Positions 1 to 11,810 of a stretch of DNA of 64,000 nt are shown here, piece by piece. A program made the translations under genes and the position numbers. Each line of letters begins with the position of its first letter. Positions within the stretch are counted from its first letter, which is position 1. This DNA comes from Dicyema japonicum. Lineage: Eukaryota; Dicyemida; Rhombozoa; Dicyemidae. Location of the stretch: positions 238,749-302,748 of the forward strand of contig RDEW01000032.1 in assembly GCA_011109175.1 (NCBI GenBank). Reading direction: 5' to 3'. Below the pieces are notes generated by a model that did no database searches, was not told the DNA's origin, and worked only from the letters and a program-made list of their open reading frames with translations.

Positions 1-67
1 AATAACTTGTATTAAATCGAATTAATGGAAAACAACGTTGTTTTCTCCTTAAGCAGATTTCAAAAAG

Positions 68-1485
68 TGGCTATTTTTGACATTCATATATGCTTCTAGT
101 TTTGTGTTAAAAATTTGGCTGCAAAATGAAAACGACTGTAAAGTCTCTCGTGGTTATGAAAGATTAGAATCTCAACAAACAGTTAGTTAGTTAAGAGCTC
201 TTTCGCGTAGCCCTAAGGGGGTTTCGCTTGAACCATGCTTTGCAGCCATCTTCCTCGACATCATATTTCTGGCCCTCATTCGATAGATTAATCAGGCGGT
301 TCACCTGTTGTTGTTGTGGCACCCGGTGCAAGTTTTTCATGAAAAAGAGCCGTTTGAACTTATCCACCCCTCTACGTCTTTTGGAAGGGTGGCCTACCAA
401 TTTGTTGTTCCCTCATTCGAACATCACCAAGATCAACAAAAAGAAAACTATTTTTACTATTTGATATTATTATTATTTAATTTTTAAAATTATTTAATAT
501 CTATTTTATATATAATTGATTCCGTGGTGCTATTTGGCTAATTGGATAAAGTTTTCTGTTGTTTTGTCTGTTTTTTTCTCTCTCTTTTTATAAGAGTGGC
601 GACATGTGATCCACCTGTCTAGGTGGTGCCCAGTCGCAGGCTGGCACGAAAAGGATCATTTTCTCTCCCCCACTCCACTGGAGGGATTTCCACAACTGCA
701 TTAAATTAAACAAAACTATTTTTACGCATGTGGCTCGTGGGGCCTATTCATTTTTTGGCAAATGTCATGAAAAGGTAATTCAAAGTTGTGGACTTCTTTA
801 AAGGGCTCCCCTCCAACGCTTTAGAAATCACTAATAAATAGAAACCGACGTGCCTGCTCGTTTTAACAAGAGCACCCAGTTCTACGCTCTGCACTTTGCT
901 TTTTGGGTTCGAATTAGGAACATCGGGCCAAGATTTGACTTTTGCTGAGTATCACGTGAGTAGTTACTATGGTATTAAACCCAAGACCATCAAGAAAGAA
1001 ATGTTAAACTCATTAATTAGCCCAGCCTTCAATATCTCCCAACCTCTCCTTGATTGTTCCGACAGCAACTCAAATGCTCTCCGGAAGTGCATTGTCTGCA
1101 GAAATATCCTATCGGGAGCACTTTTTATGGTCGATCGGAACTCATCTGCATGGGCTACCCTTTTTCTAAATGGGTTTCCTAGTGCCTTGCATGTGTCAAC
1201 AGTAGTTTTACGGTTGAGAAAGTTTATAGGCTTGATCTTACAAGAGGAAAGGACAGATCTCCACGTAGAACAAGCTTATTCAATTGTCGGCACAGTAACT
1301 TGAACGTGGAGTTTACTGATACAAGCTGCAGGTAGGAGGTTCTTTACGATGGCCTTAAGAACGGTCCACTATCGAAGCCCCTTAGTTGACGCTTTCTCCG
1401 TGTGTCTGGAAAACGTCATTAGAGACTGGCGATTTGGTTAAATTTCATATTCATTCGGTCGTTGGATAGCAATTAATTTATTAAC
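68..1485. repeat. Interrupted copy of a dispersed repeat (family R1)
   Basis: Blocks at about 68-125, 775-970 and 1438-1485 match, in the same order, the continuous stretch 8040-8450 (shared words include GCTTCTAGTTTT, TATCACGTGAGTAG versus AGCACGTGAGTTAG, and TTGGATAGCAATTA versus TTTGATAGCAATTA). A SINE at 522-699 and other sequence interrupt this copy. The 135-codon open frame at 896-1303 lies inside the repeat and is not supported as a gene. Confidence 0.55.
522..699 (+). mobile_element. SINE copy, subfamily A1, without 3' tail
   Basis: It aligns along its length with the copies at 2211-2532 and 29457-29772: a GTGGTGC start, TGGCTAATTGG, then GTGATCCACCTGTCTAGGTG, GGCACGAAAAGGATCATTTT and CCACTCCACTGGAGGG. 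The TGGCTAATTGG block fits a pol III A box (TRGYNNANNNG), so a tRNA-type head is plausible; a clean B box was not found. Confidence 0.7.
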
Positions 1486-1980
1486 CATGATCGGGGGACA
1501 TTTAGTGTTCTCCGTAGAACGACTTGGGCGTCTTTTTTGACGATCTCAAATATATTCTGAGAGATCGGTTTGTAAACTTTCAGCTTGCTCTGTGCCGATA
1601 GTGAAAACGGGGCAATCCATGCAGCACAGGTGTTCTCGATACTCGGTAGAACGAATTTTTGCTCTAACGAAGGGCGGGAAAATATTGGGGAGTTCTTAGG
1701 ATCCATGCGGTTACCAGGTCCACTTGATAAATGAGAGGATCCAGGATAACTCCAAGGATTGAAAGGGTCTTATTAACTTTTCAGTTATTATTGACTTGTT
1801 CCGTGTCGCTCTCCAATGATTCACTGCACCATGAGATTATCCGCATACGATAAAAGAATTGAATTTTTTGTAGTTGGGGTTGGGTGGTCACTAGGGAACA
1901 TGTCGAATAGCATCCTTGTGGGACTCCATTTGGAAGGTATCGCGGTTTTGATTTTTGGTTGTTTGCCACCACTTGTCATC
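1473..1980 (-). pseudogene. Decayed non-LTR retrotransposon reverse transcriptase fragment
   Basis: Minus-strand frames give LPNGVPQGC, the RT motif preceding the catalytic YxDD region, and farther downstream a segment with CAAWIAPFSLSAQ typical of the region after the RT palm in non-LTR elements. Frames are interrupted by stops and a frameshift, and no catalytic YxDD is readable. It would once have copied element RNA into chromosomal DNA; it is now dead. The exact clade cannot be assigned from this piece. Confidence 0.6.
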
Positions 1981-2210
1981 ACTTGAATTTAGGGTGGATC
2001 GACGTCATGACAATTTTTACCGTAAGGATCTTCCGGGATACTGCAATAAAAATTGCTTAATTAATTCTTCTGATTATTATTATTACGGTTAATTAATTCT
2101 TTAACTTAAAATAAAAAAATAAAATTTGATTTATTTAAAAGTAACAATTAATAATAAATTAACATACCCATCCATACCCATCGAGATTCTTGGTAGCCGG
2201 TAGCCGCGTG

Positions 2211-2532
2211 GCGCCATGTGGTGTTGCGTGGTTAATTGGTTGAGGTTTTCTGCTTTCTTGTCTGTTCCTCCTGTCTCTTCCTATTAGAGTGGCGTCATGT
2301 GATCCACCTGTCTAGGTGACGCCCAGTGCCAGGCCGGCACGAAAAAGGATCATTTTCTCTTCCCCACTCCACTGGAGGGGTTTCCACAACTACATGTAAT
2401 GGACGTCTTACCTTTTATGCTGATTCTGGATGGATTTCGTTTCTGTACAAGTGGAAACTGGATACACTTAATTAGTTGTTTACTTTAACTTCTTTCTCGG
2501 TGTATCCGGGGTTAATAAATAAATAAATAAAT
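2211..2532 (+). mobile_element. SINE copy, subfamily A1, full length with LINE-like tail
   Basis: It starts CCGCGTGGCGCCATGTGGTG and has an A-box-like TGGTTAATTGG. A GTGATCCACCTGTC core and the CCACTCCACTGGAGG block follow, then a 3' part ending CGGGGTTAATAAATAAATAA. It is the near-twin of 29457-29772. The tail matches the 3' ends of decayed LINE fragments at about 20500, 34090 and 46005, so it is probably mobilised by that LINE. Confidence 0.8.
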
Positions 2533-3385
2533 CCAAAGTGATCCCCGCCGACATTATCGACGTTACTGATAAGGATTTCTTATGTCGACGGTCAGCATGC
2601 TATTAATAATATCTCATGAACTCTCCTTGAGTGTTCCGGAAGGTTTGTTTTGCATTCCTTCAATTATTATTACCTAGTTAAGTAATCCTGGCTTTGTTGA
2701 TTTGTAAGAGACCAGCGGTTATTAAGCAGGCCGTAGTAAATACCGGTCGCTCCCATAGATTGGTTACTTTGGCGTGGTAGAGGAAATGCGTACTAATTCA
2801 GGACATTCAAAAAGGTGATTCCTGTCAACTCGGAAAGGTTGCAAAAAGAACAGAGAACACTATCCATGAAGTTTAAGTGCATATTCGATGTCACCAGAGT
2901 TCGCCATTTATAAAAAAAGGGGGAACCAAATGTTTCCTAGGCAATAATGTCATTCCATAGGATACCACCTCAGTTATCCAATAAGTCAACTTTTCGGCAA
3001 ACTAGTCATTAATCACTCAGTCGATGGCCATGTAGTATACAGAACTTGAATGATTTTGAAAACTGCTGAGCGAATCTTATGATATGTAGAGAATGTTGCT
3101 AGTATGATTTAGATATGAACAAATACTCTAGAACACGTGGATAAGTGGTACAGGAGGAAAGCAATGTCCTTAGAAGACTAGATGATCTCAAACCGACAGG
3201 GAGGCCGAACATTCTACACTGAGGATTTCTCATAGTATCTGAGAAGGATTTTGTGGTAAATGAAACTTGGAATGAATTAGAAAACTGCTAATTTCCGCCG
3301 AGATTATTGATGCGTTGATTGAGTGGTTGGCACCTCTCTACCAATGTCTATATCTTTATCGTACTCTCATTCTGTGTATTCTACC
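2533..3385. other. Gene-free stretch, no confident feature
   Basis: No convincing coding exon was found. The first 35 bases (AAAGTG, CGACATTATCGACGTT) recur imperfectly at about 26107-26145, so at least the left edge is repeat-derived. The rest looks like old, unalignable repeat sequence. Confidence 0.4.
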
Positions 3386-3745
3386 CAGATTAGAATTGCA
3401 ACTTTCAACGTCAGAGGACTCTCTTCGAACACTAAACAGGAGATCTTATGCATGGAGGAGGAGGAAGGATACATGGAGTCTTCAGTTCTATGCTGCTAGC
3501 CTAGACATAATATCGACCCTTGAGATGTCCAGGACAAAGTCCATCGAGTCCTCCGCTGCTATCTGTAGCGACGGAAAGTATCTCCTTGTTACGTCAACCT
3601 CAGATACATGTAAACAATGCGTTTTTCCCGGGGAAGGAGGGATCCGTTGGTCGTTTGGGATGTTTGGATGTCGCTCGATGAGTGTCGTGCAAGTATCTTC
3701 TAATAGTTCCAGGATACGGTTCTGATCAGAGAGATTCCTCAACCG
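3386..3745 (+). pseudogene. Decayed APE-type endonuclease fragment of a non-LTR retrotransposon
   Basis: In one frame the sequence reads IRIATFNVRGLSSNTKQ, the start of the apurinic-type endonuclease domain of non-LTR elements, where the Asn of the TFNVRGL motif is catalytic. Further along, with frame changes, DIISTLEMSRTKSIES and a segment ending VSSNSSRIRF match the order of such a domain. There is no intact open frame and no RT follows directly, so this is a truncated copy. Confidence 0.6.
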
Positions 3746-4075
3746 ACAAGAGGGAGAACGATACCCACTTGACGGACATTTTATAAAGCTCCTCTCATTA
3801 GTAATTGAATCACATCATATTTTTGTGCGTGTAAAAAATATTTACAAGGATTTCTTTGAAAAAAACCGCTAAAATGTTTTTTCCTTAGGAATTTTCTTTG
3901 TTATTCGAATGGATGTGCTCCAAGATATTTTAAAGGAAAATCTTATCTTCTAGATTGAAAATTTGACATTAATAAGCCTTAATTTTAATTCTAATAAATT
4001 AATATTTATTTTAATAATATTTTTTAAATTTATTTACAATTTCAGAATAAAATTAAAAATATTCAGCGAATTGTT

Positions 4076-4660
4076 ATGATCATCTTAATCGGAATGATTG
4101 GGTCTGGTAAATATAAAGTATCACTTTAGCTCTTTGCGCATGTCCAGAAAATTTCTCTGGCTATCGACAGGAAAATGAGTTCAATGGAGTTTGTTTTAGA
4201 TATGAACTTGGAAATTTTTCTGATAATAAAGCAAATAGTGTATGCTCGCGTTTAGGTGGCCGAATGGTACGTTTAATGTAATTTTTAGGCAATAATTGAT
4301 TCAATGGAAAAATCAGACTTTATTAGAACATTTTTAGGCGGCCTAGACAATGCTCCTGCAATAATTCAACTTCATATAGCTAGAGGCTATAAAACTAAAG
4401 AATTCCAGCTTCGTGGTAAATTACAAAAATTTTTGTATTTTAAAGGAAATAGAGTTGAATTTTCAGATCCGGATAATCGGTGCGTTTGTATATCAAATCA
4501 ATTAAATTGGGGAGATCAGCATTGTCATTGTGAGATTGTCAGTTATGTGGGAGGGGTTTTGTGCCAATCAAGTAAAAATGATACGATATTCATAGATTCA
4601 TTGGTAAATCAACCGACAGTTGGTCTCATAGAAGTAATCGACCACAACGTCGAAAAGTAA
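4076..4660 (+). CDS. Secreted C-type lectin-like protein, 3 exons
   Basis: Exons are 4076-4106, 4130-4266 and 4289-4660, with introns of 23 and 22 nt (4107-4129, 4267-4288; both GT...AG). Splicing gives one uninterrupted reading frame. Residues 1-14 (MIILIGMIGSALCA) look like a signal peptide. A single C-type lectin domain then starts at CPENFSGY, continues through CSRLGGRMAIIDSMEKSDFI (the conserved C..GG..A.I.S..E block) and ends with LNWGDQHC and GVLC, the usual last two cysteines. Whether it binds sugar is unclear: the classical EPN/QPD and WND residues are not obvious (WGD is present). A decayed duplicate lies at 11213-11810. Start chosen because it gives the signal peptide; an upstream TATA box was not identified. 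Confidence 0.85.
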
Positions 4661-4949
4661 ATCTGTATCTAACTCAAAGCATCAACTGAGAGTATCCCAC
4701 CACTAGTTATCTTAGAATCATTTTTTTTGGTAATTAATGGGGTTATGGAATTTGTTAAATTTCTGTGAAACATGGCTCATGATTTCTAAGGCTACAAAAG
4801 AATAAAATTTTAATTTTAAAATTATTCTAGTCTCCACCATGTTAGAGCTATCAATGTTAACCAAAATGACCTGAATTATATAAAATGCTTAGACTAGGAA
4901 ATTAACTGATTTTTTATATAGGGAGATATGTCAGATCAACCGATAAGAA

Positions 4950-7870
4950 TCTTCTCTTCCACTTGACATGGAATACGAATTAATCCCTCCGGGAACTGCA
5001 ATGGTTAAATCCCTAACGGAGGAAGACAAGAAGCCGTGCAAGACTGAAAATTCTAAATTCGCGAAAAAATTCCTATAACAATTTCCAACCAAGAACCAGA
5101 CAGAACCCATACCAAGAGAGCTAAACCCGCTAGTAAAACCGCTACGAGAACGACCGCCGCCTTTAAGACATACTCAGACAACCTGACTATGAAGATCTCA
5201 GTCTACTCTGCTATGAGTGCGATTAAGATCGCTAAGTATTGTACCTTTTACAACAATCAGGATATATGAGGATGAGCCACAGAGAATCGGGCACCTTCAG
5301 GCTCGGATTCTACAGCAACTCTGACAAGACGACTTTTATAGAAGCCTTGAATGATGCTTGTTCCTTTGGACCGGACAGTCATCTGTTCAGAATGACATCC
5401 AAGAAGCTAATAGAGATTGTAATAAAGAACCTACTCTTCTGGGTTGAGGACAGCGACTTCATGGACTACCTCCAAGAGATGGCTCCATCTTCTACTAAGG
5501 TCTCTCGAATGTTCAGACGAGGACTGACGCTGCCAATGGCGAAGGCGTCGATCGGAAACAAATCATAGGCCACATCGCTAGTTCGCTGGGACTTCTTCAT
5601 TAAAAGAAAAGTAATCGCTTGCCATTGGATGTGAAGAGAACCTTTGTTATAGCTGCAGCAAGTAGGGCACTTTGCATACCAACGTAAGGAGATGAAGACG
5701 TGTTTCCGATGTGCAGGCTAACACAATATCTCGGAATGCAAGATGGATCCGGGAGCACAAGCAAACTGCGTGAACTGTGGATCTTCTAAACACGTGGCAA
5801 AGTCTGGAGGATTCCACGTGATATTAGAAGCTAAACATAAATTTGATGCTCCCAACAGCAAAACGGAATCCAGACAGAAGGAAAAGACTAAAGTTGAATG
5901 CAACAAGTAAACTCCGCTGAGAATAATCACCGAATCAATGAAAACAGGAGAGAGAATATGAATAATCGGCCCCTGCAATATTAGCAATGAATCGGTTCGA
6001 CTTGGCAAATCAAAATGATATGCCTGAAAAAATTTCAAAAGAGTTAGGAGATATAATCTCAAGGATAAAACAACTGAGCAAAGTCCATGATGTGGATATA
6101 AGAAAGATGCTGAACCTGACAACGGAGAGCCCAGGCCACCTAAAAAACAATTGAGAAGTCTGAAGATAGTGCTGGTGAATGCCCGATCCTTGAGGAAGAG
6201 GCATCATGATCTACCACTACTTTTAACAGCAAACCAGGATTGGCGTTCTGGTGGTCAATGAGACCAATATGGAAAAGACTAACACTACTAAACTGGAGGG
6301 ATTCGACTTTATAGAAATACAGTGCGCGGATTAAGCCGCGGTTGACACTGAAACCACCTTGTTCACCCAGATGACCTATAAACACGGAACCCGAATATTA
6401 TCTCCGCCACACAATGCGAATTCGTGTCCATTGCTGTGGCTGTAGATAAACATTGGGGGCATCTACTCGAAGGACATCAGAATTGTTCTACACAGAATAT
6501 ATCTTTTTTTGAAAAAAACGATATGTCAATTCTGGTGGGCGACCTAATCGGCAAGAACATTAACTACGAATGCTACAGTACTAATGGGGACAGACGAAGA
6601 CTAAAAATCCCTGGTGAGAGAGTCAGGTTGAGATCATGACGTCGGAGGACCCAAACCATTTCTCTCACCACGGAGGAGAGATGCTTGGTGTGTCCCTTAT
6701 ATCATCACTTTACACTTACGTGGAGAGGCCGAGGACTATGTGGGACTGTCTGGACTATGTGGACGGGGCCGATCAGCCTCATATGCTCTATCTCCAAGAT
6801 TATTGAGCGAATTGTCTTCAAGAGGCTGAGTCGGCATATTGAAGCGAGCGATTTCCTCCTCGCGGAACAATGGGGCTTCAGTCCCGGAAAATCTACGGAT
6901 TGCATACACCAAATGCATTCGGAAGTACAGAATGGATAGAGATTCAAGAGACAAGTAACCATGGTATGCCTGGACCTATCCAAGGCCTTCGATAGCGTGT
7001 TGCATGAAGCCTTCCTGTCAATGCTTGTGGCTGCAAATATTCAAAACAACTTCTCATATGACTAAGAGATTTTCCAACAGGACGGACTTCTCAAGTGCCG
7101 ATTGGAGGAAATGTATCCGAAGACGTTTTTCTTAAGAGGGGTGTTCCGCAGGGCTTTGTCCTGAGCCCCCTACTGTTCAACATCTTCTTATCAGCCCTCC
7201 CAACTCCGTCGGACTTTAACTCTAAACTATCAATATACACGGACGACATCTAAATCATGGATATGTCTCGGAGGTTGACGCTCTCCGAGAGAAGACTCAG
7301 GATATTTATTGACTGGGTGAAAGACTAGTGTATCCGGAGAGGGATGAAACTTTCAACAGAAAAGTCAAACTTTATGAGAATCAGCCGTTTACGAAGCCAT
7401 CACGTACAGCCTTATACACTAAAAATTCCAAGAGTTCGTTCGCTTCGCTACCTGGGTGTAGTAGTTGACCAGGAAGGCTCATTTCTTAAGTGCAACAAGC
7501 TGTGGAAGAAAAAGGCGCTGCAGACGGTCCTCTGCACATGCAAGATGGACGTCAGTACGGAGACCTTCCCCTTCATTTTTATGAGGATAATCCTACCAAA
7601 GCTATTGTATGGGTCCGAAGCATGGTTTCTATCCACGAAAAAGGAAAGGATATTATCAATACTGGAGAACTCTAGAAGATCTGCCTTTCAAGTTAGTCCT
7701 GAGGAAGAGGCTACGCGAAGTCTTTAGCTCTGAGAGAGACGGGATCTTTGCCCCAATGAAGCAAATAGTGGAAAACAGGATTTGTGGATTCCTACGTAAG
7801 AACCAATATTAAATATTGAGATGGGGACGTCAGAAGTGTCCAAGCTGCAAAGGGGGACTAGTTAATACCA
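4950..7870 (+). mobile_element. Whole but decayed non-LTR retrotransposon (gag, endonuclease, RT)
   Basis: The domains occur in canonical order. About 5230-5570 is a gag-like segment. Near 5701-5800 are two CCHC zinc knuckles (CFRCAG, a TAA in place of one residue, HNISEC; then CVNCGSSKH). At 6165-6640 is the endonuclease (NARSLR, NETNMEK, ILVGDLIGK). At 6760-7250 is the RT: PISLICSISKIIERIVF, CLDLSKAFDSV, the GVPQG-type block, and YTDD at 7236-7247 in place of YADD. At 7344-7730 is the C-terminal part with YLGVVVDQEGS and LLYGSEAWFLS. Stops and frameshifts are frequent. CCHC knuckles plus APE endonuclease fit a Jockey/I/CR1-like organisation; the clade is not proven. Confidence 0.85.
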
Positions 7871-8039
7871 CTATACCTAACTCCTAATCCGGTTTTGTAA
7901 TAAAGTTTTTCGGTTCGGTGACATCTGAGCAAACCACCCCTTTTTACCGACATACGTAGATAAAGTTGATGATGTAAAAAATGTCGTCTCTTTCTTCTGC
8001 ACCCTCTCCGAATTGACAGCAAGGCTTATTGGAACGCAT

Positions 8040-8450
8040 TAGATAACGGTGTTGACATTTACATGAGCTTCTAGTTTTATGTCAAAATGTTGTTAGTTAG
8101 CCAGAAAAGTTCATTCAAAGTTTTGGATTTCTGCAAAGGAATCCTATCTAGAGCCTTTGAAATCCCTAATCAATAAGAACGAGATGTGTCTTTTAACCAA
8201 AAGGACCCCACTTCTTTGCTCAATACGTCACTTTATGAGCTTGAATGAGGAATTTCAGACAAAGATGTAGCCTTTGATAGAACAGCACGTGAGTTAGTAT
8301 GGCAACACTATGGTCTTTATATTTTTTAGCATGACCGTCATGTAATTTTAGCTTTTCTTAGTCGTATCTTCGATTTTTAGTGGTGCTTTAGATCAAGTTA
8401 AATATTCTATTTATTCAATCGTTTGATAGCAATTATGCTTATTTTTTCTG
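8040..8450. repeat. Continuous copy of dispersed repeat R1
   Basis: This uninterrupted counterpart of the blocks at 68-1485 carries GCTTCTAGTTTT, a TTCAAAGTT.TGGA..TCT block, GCACGTGAGTTAGTATGGCAA, and the TTCAATCGTTTGATAGCAAT end. No protein is readable in it. Confidence 0.55.
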
Positions 8451-9079
8451 ATGAGTATATTTATTTTAATAAAAAAATTAAGTTCAAACCTACTTTAAAT
8501 GAACTTGAAAGGTTTGACGAGTTACGACTAAAATAAACTTTTCAGAAATTTGTCGAATTTTCACGAATTTTGAATCCAAATGATCCAAAAACAGGATGGC
8601 TTTGTATTTTAACCAACATGATTCAATCGTTTAGATAGACAATTTATTTTGTTCGGTATGCAATGTTTATTTTGATGAGGCTTTATGGAAAACAGGGTAC
8701 ACTCTCAATGAGATTTGGTGGTCTTGGATTCGCTGCTCTCAGATGTTTCTCTTGCCTCGTATTTTTCTTATGAAGAGGCTTTGAATACGTCGGTCAGGAG
8801 AATTCTACACTCTTCTCCTGAATTCTCAATCGACCAGGATGTCAGTCAAGCTTGTAACCATTTTATTTGTTCTCATTCTATCCAAGATTCGTAGCGCAGA
8901 CTGCACGATGTTGTTCAAAAACCTCAAACCAGCAACGTTGTTTCTGCATGTTGTATGGAGATTCTACGAGAGTGGGGCCTGGCTCAACGCCATGTTCCAC
9001 GTCCGGTGACAGATCGACGGCTTCTATCTACACCCACTATCCTGTATAAAGGAGTGCTGTAAGGTCTCCCAGACACAAA
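8451..9079. other. Gene-free stretch with old repeat sequence
   Basis: 8451-8800 is AT-rich without a supported exon. 8800-9079 has GC-richer sequence that probably belongs to the LINE whose C-terminus follows, but no motif can be read with confidence. Confidence 0.35.
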
Positions 9080-9480
9080 GCCCTAAACGAAGTCGTCAGG
9101 CGGTCTATAGATGCAGCTGGTTATCTTCTCTGCTAGAACCTATCTGTTTATGCAGTAATTATAGAAAACGACAAAACGGGATGTTCGACTTTCTGTTTGA
9201 AGCCAAGAGCCTCTGTCTAGGACGTCACTAGTCGGACACATATGTTGCGAGCGATATTTGCTAGAGTGCATCCAAACCTTGCTCGGTCGAGGCAAAAACC
9301 TAAATCTAGGAAAATAGAATTATGCTGATGGATTATGTTTACTCTTCTCGTTGTGGAAACATTCGGTACTCTCGACGCTGGAATTTCTAAATCAACTAGG
9401 GAGTCTGCGCTTGTGAACCCTACTGACTATTCGAGCGTGTTTCGCTTGCAATTTGAGAGTAAATAGCAATGCGTTTTAAG
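9080..9480 (+). pseudogene. LINE C-terminal fragment (post-RT region)
   Basis: Frames give LLEPICLCSNYRKRQNGM, then CLGRH.SDTYVAS and LLVVETFGTLDAG. This order (EP...KRPDG..., WDVTV.DT, PVA.ETFGT.G) is the ending widely seen in animal non-LTR ORF2 proteins. It is decayed by stops. Related fragments are at 20370-20545 and probably 33840-34130. Confidence 0.55.
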
Positions 9481-9869
9481 GTTCTTCATTTACTTAATTA
9501 TATGGAATAATGCTTTTTAATTAAAAAAACTTTAAAAAAAAATTTAAAAATAATTTCTACTATTAAGCAGTTTATTGTGATTTACTGGCTTCTGTCTGAA
9601 CGTACTTGATGTGTTACTTCAATTCAACATTTGTTGATGTGTTGCGATTTCAACGCGAAACATCCGAACTTGGAACAAAAGCCAAATGCAGGGCCAGAGG
9701 AAAATATCCTTCTCATAATTCTTAACGACTATCGAATGAACACAAGAACTCTTTATAGCTTATGACAACACGACTTCACCTGATTTGACCCTCGCCACCC
9801 TAACATTGCTTTTTCTTGCCAACTGCTCTGTTATTTATGACTTACGGAGCCACCACAATCCTATCTTAA

Positions 9870-10800
9870 TCGGATGAAGGACACACTCATCTCTGATAGA
9901 AGATTACTTTCTTTAATTACAGAAACGTTAATTGGAGAGGTTCCGAGCAATACGTCGACAGGGTGGTGGATAAAGAAAATTTGTACAAAAAAGGAATGGA
10001 GAAAACTCACCTCCGTGTTTTACAATCATAGGTCCCTGTCGATTATGTGGAACACCCTCTCGAAGATCTAAAACCCGGAGAAGAGAAACAGTTCTGATCT
10101 CAGCAAATAGGAATTCGATAGAATAATGAAGTTCTTAGCTCAGAGCAGATACTTACCTCATCAAAAGTACGAGGGTTCTCCATGGCATTGATAAAACCAA
10201 GATGTCGTCATGATCATATATCATTCTCACAAATGGAGGTCGAAACAGATATACAACATATTCATAAATAGAAACACAATTCCAACAATTTGGGGAGTTG
10301 CCCCACATCCACCCAGTACAGAAACCTGGACAACCAAAAAAGTCCCCTTCTCATCGACCAATGTCCCTATTATGCGAATTGTCAAAAATTCTTGAAAAAT
10401 GGTCTTGTACCGATCTTCCCACATTTCCTAAAGAACCCTCCCACTGCGAATTCAAGAAAACCTTTTTACAAGTGCGCACCCCCAAAACTTACAAATTTTA
10501 TTTTTAGCTTATTCTTGCACGATATTCCAATCGGTTAGGACGAAAATTCGATAATCCTTGTGCATGCCGATGACATAATTTATGCTTGCAAAAGAAAAGT
10601 CCTCGACTTATCTTTTTACGTCGAAAAGAAGGCTATCAAGTTATACCACCAAACTATAAGTTATGTATGTGCAGTTTGGGGGACAAAAGTGCCAGAACAA
10701 ACATGGATAAGATCAACTCCACTCAATCCAGTATGACCAAAACAATTTCTCAAATCACAGGACTATTAATAAAGTCACCCTATTTGAGGTTTTTGTGAGG
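9870..10800 (+). pseudogene. Decayed non-LTR reverse transcriptase fragment
   Basis: Around 10310-10420 the translation gives KPGQPKKSPSHRPMSLLC followed by ELSKILEK, a hallmark of the RT fingers in CR1/L2/RTE-type LINEs. About 140 bases farther, HDIPIG is followed by IILVHADDIIYACKRK, with HADD at 10563-10574 at the catalytic YADD position. The downstream stretch (KLYHQTISYVCAVWGTK) fits the thumb. Frame changes and stops show it is dead, and the segment between fingers and palm is shortened. Confidence 0.7.
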
Positions 10801-11034
10801 TAATCCGGCGGCATATTCACCCAAAATGGAACGGTGTTATCGAAAATGTGTCGGTTTCCAAGAGCAATACTGGTAAAAGCTGAGAGAAGTCGGGATCACT
10901 TGATGGCGTTTTTCTTTTAATTAGTGTTTACTTGGTGATTTTTTGCTCATTAATAATAATGGTTGTAGTGAAACAAACAATATGTTCAATTCCCATAACT
11001 AGCTATTTGTCGAATATTTCTTTGCTTCTACTAG

Positions 11035-11212
11035 AGCAGCACCGGTGATTCATCTCCCTCAAGTCACAGGAAAAGGATAACTCTCTCTTTTCGACTGAAC
11101 TTTTTCTTCTCGTTCTGCTGGTTCTGGGTGGACTTTGTGATATCGAAAGATCTCGCTGCACTTGTGACCGTGGGAACTGAATACATTTAATTATTCTAAT
11201 GTTTAAGATGTG
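11035..11212 (+). mobile_element. Diverged SINE copy, 3' half
   Basis: It contains GGTTCTGGGTGGACTTTGTG and GGGAACTGAATACATTTAATT. These match the 3' half of the SINE at 2211-2532 (GATTCTGGATGGATTTCGTT, GGAAACTGGATACACTTAAT). Similar isolated tail pieces lie near 22600, 25050, 39045 and 42118. Confidence 0.5.
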
Positions 11213-11810
11213 TCTCATTCTGATCAGAAAAAATTTCTTTGGCTATTCTCAGCCAAATTAGTTCAAAGGAGTTTGTTTAAGATATAAATTCAGAAATGTT
11301 TCTGACGATGAAGCAAGTATTACATGTTCGCTCTTTGGTGGTGAAATGGTAAATTCAAAGTAATTTTTATGCAATAATTGATTCTTAGGAGAAATCAGAC
11401 TTTGTTGGAAAATTTTGAGGCTACCTAGATGTTTCTGCGACAATCCTATTTCATATAGCTAGAGGCTATAATACTAAAGAATGGCAGTTCAGTGGTTGTA
11501 TTTCAAATCAATTAAATTGGAAAGATCTACCTTGTGACTGTCAGACATGTTGGAGGGGTTTCGTGCCAGACAGGTAAAATGATACAATATTCATAGATTC
11601 ACTGGCAAATAAGTCAGAAATTAGTCCCATAACAGGTCCATCGACCACAAGTTCGAATAGAGAATCTGTACCTAGGTCAACTGCATCAACTAGGAATTTC
11701 ATACCACTAGACTATCTTGGAAAACAGTAACATACTAATCATTTAGTCCTTGCGGTAATAATTAATGGGGTTGTGGGATTCTTTATATTTTCTGTAACAG
11801 GCAAAGTACG
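11213..11810 (+). pseudogene. Decayed duplicate of the C-type lectin gene
   Basis: It matches 4130-4790 base for base over long runs (GAAAAATTTCTTTGGCTATTC; ATAGCTAGAGGCTATAATAC; ATTTCAAATCAATTAAATTGG less one base). The intron position is retained. Relative to the intact gene it lacks about 80 bp before the ISNQLNW codons, has no signal-peptide exon, and carries stops and frameshifts. Homology runs past the stop codon into 3' flank (AATTAATGGGGTT), so this was a DNA-level duplication and not retroposition. Confidence 0.75.

Noticed and set aside
896-1303. 135-codon open frame as a gene
   Set aside because: Its first part is DNA-level homologous to the non-coding repeat copy at 8040-8450, where the frame is not kept; no protein features.
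2211-2300. SINE head as a functional tRNA gene
   Set aside because: An A-box-like block is present, but no cloverleaf or clean B box could be folded.
5718-6385. Minus-strand frames of 65-134 codons
   Set aside because: Antisense to the zinc-knuckle and endonuclease region of the decayed LINE, which has clear motifs on the plus strand.
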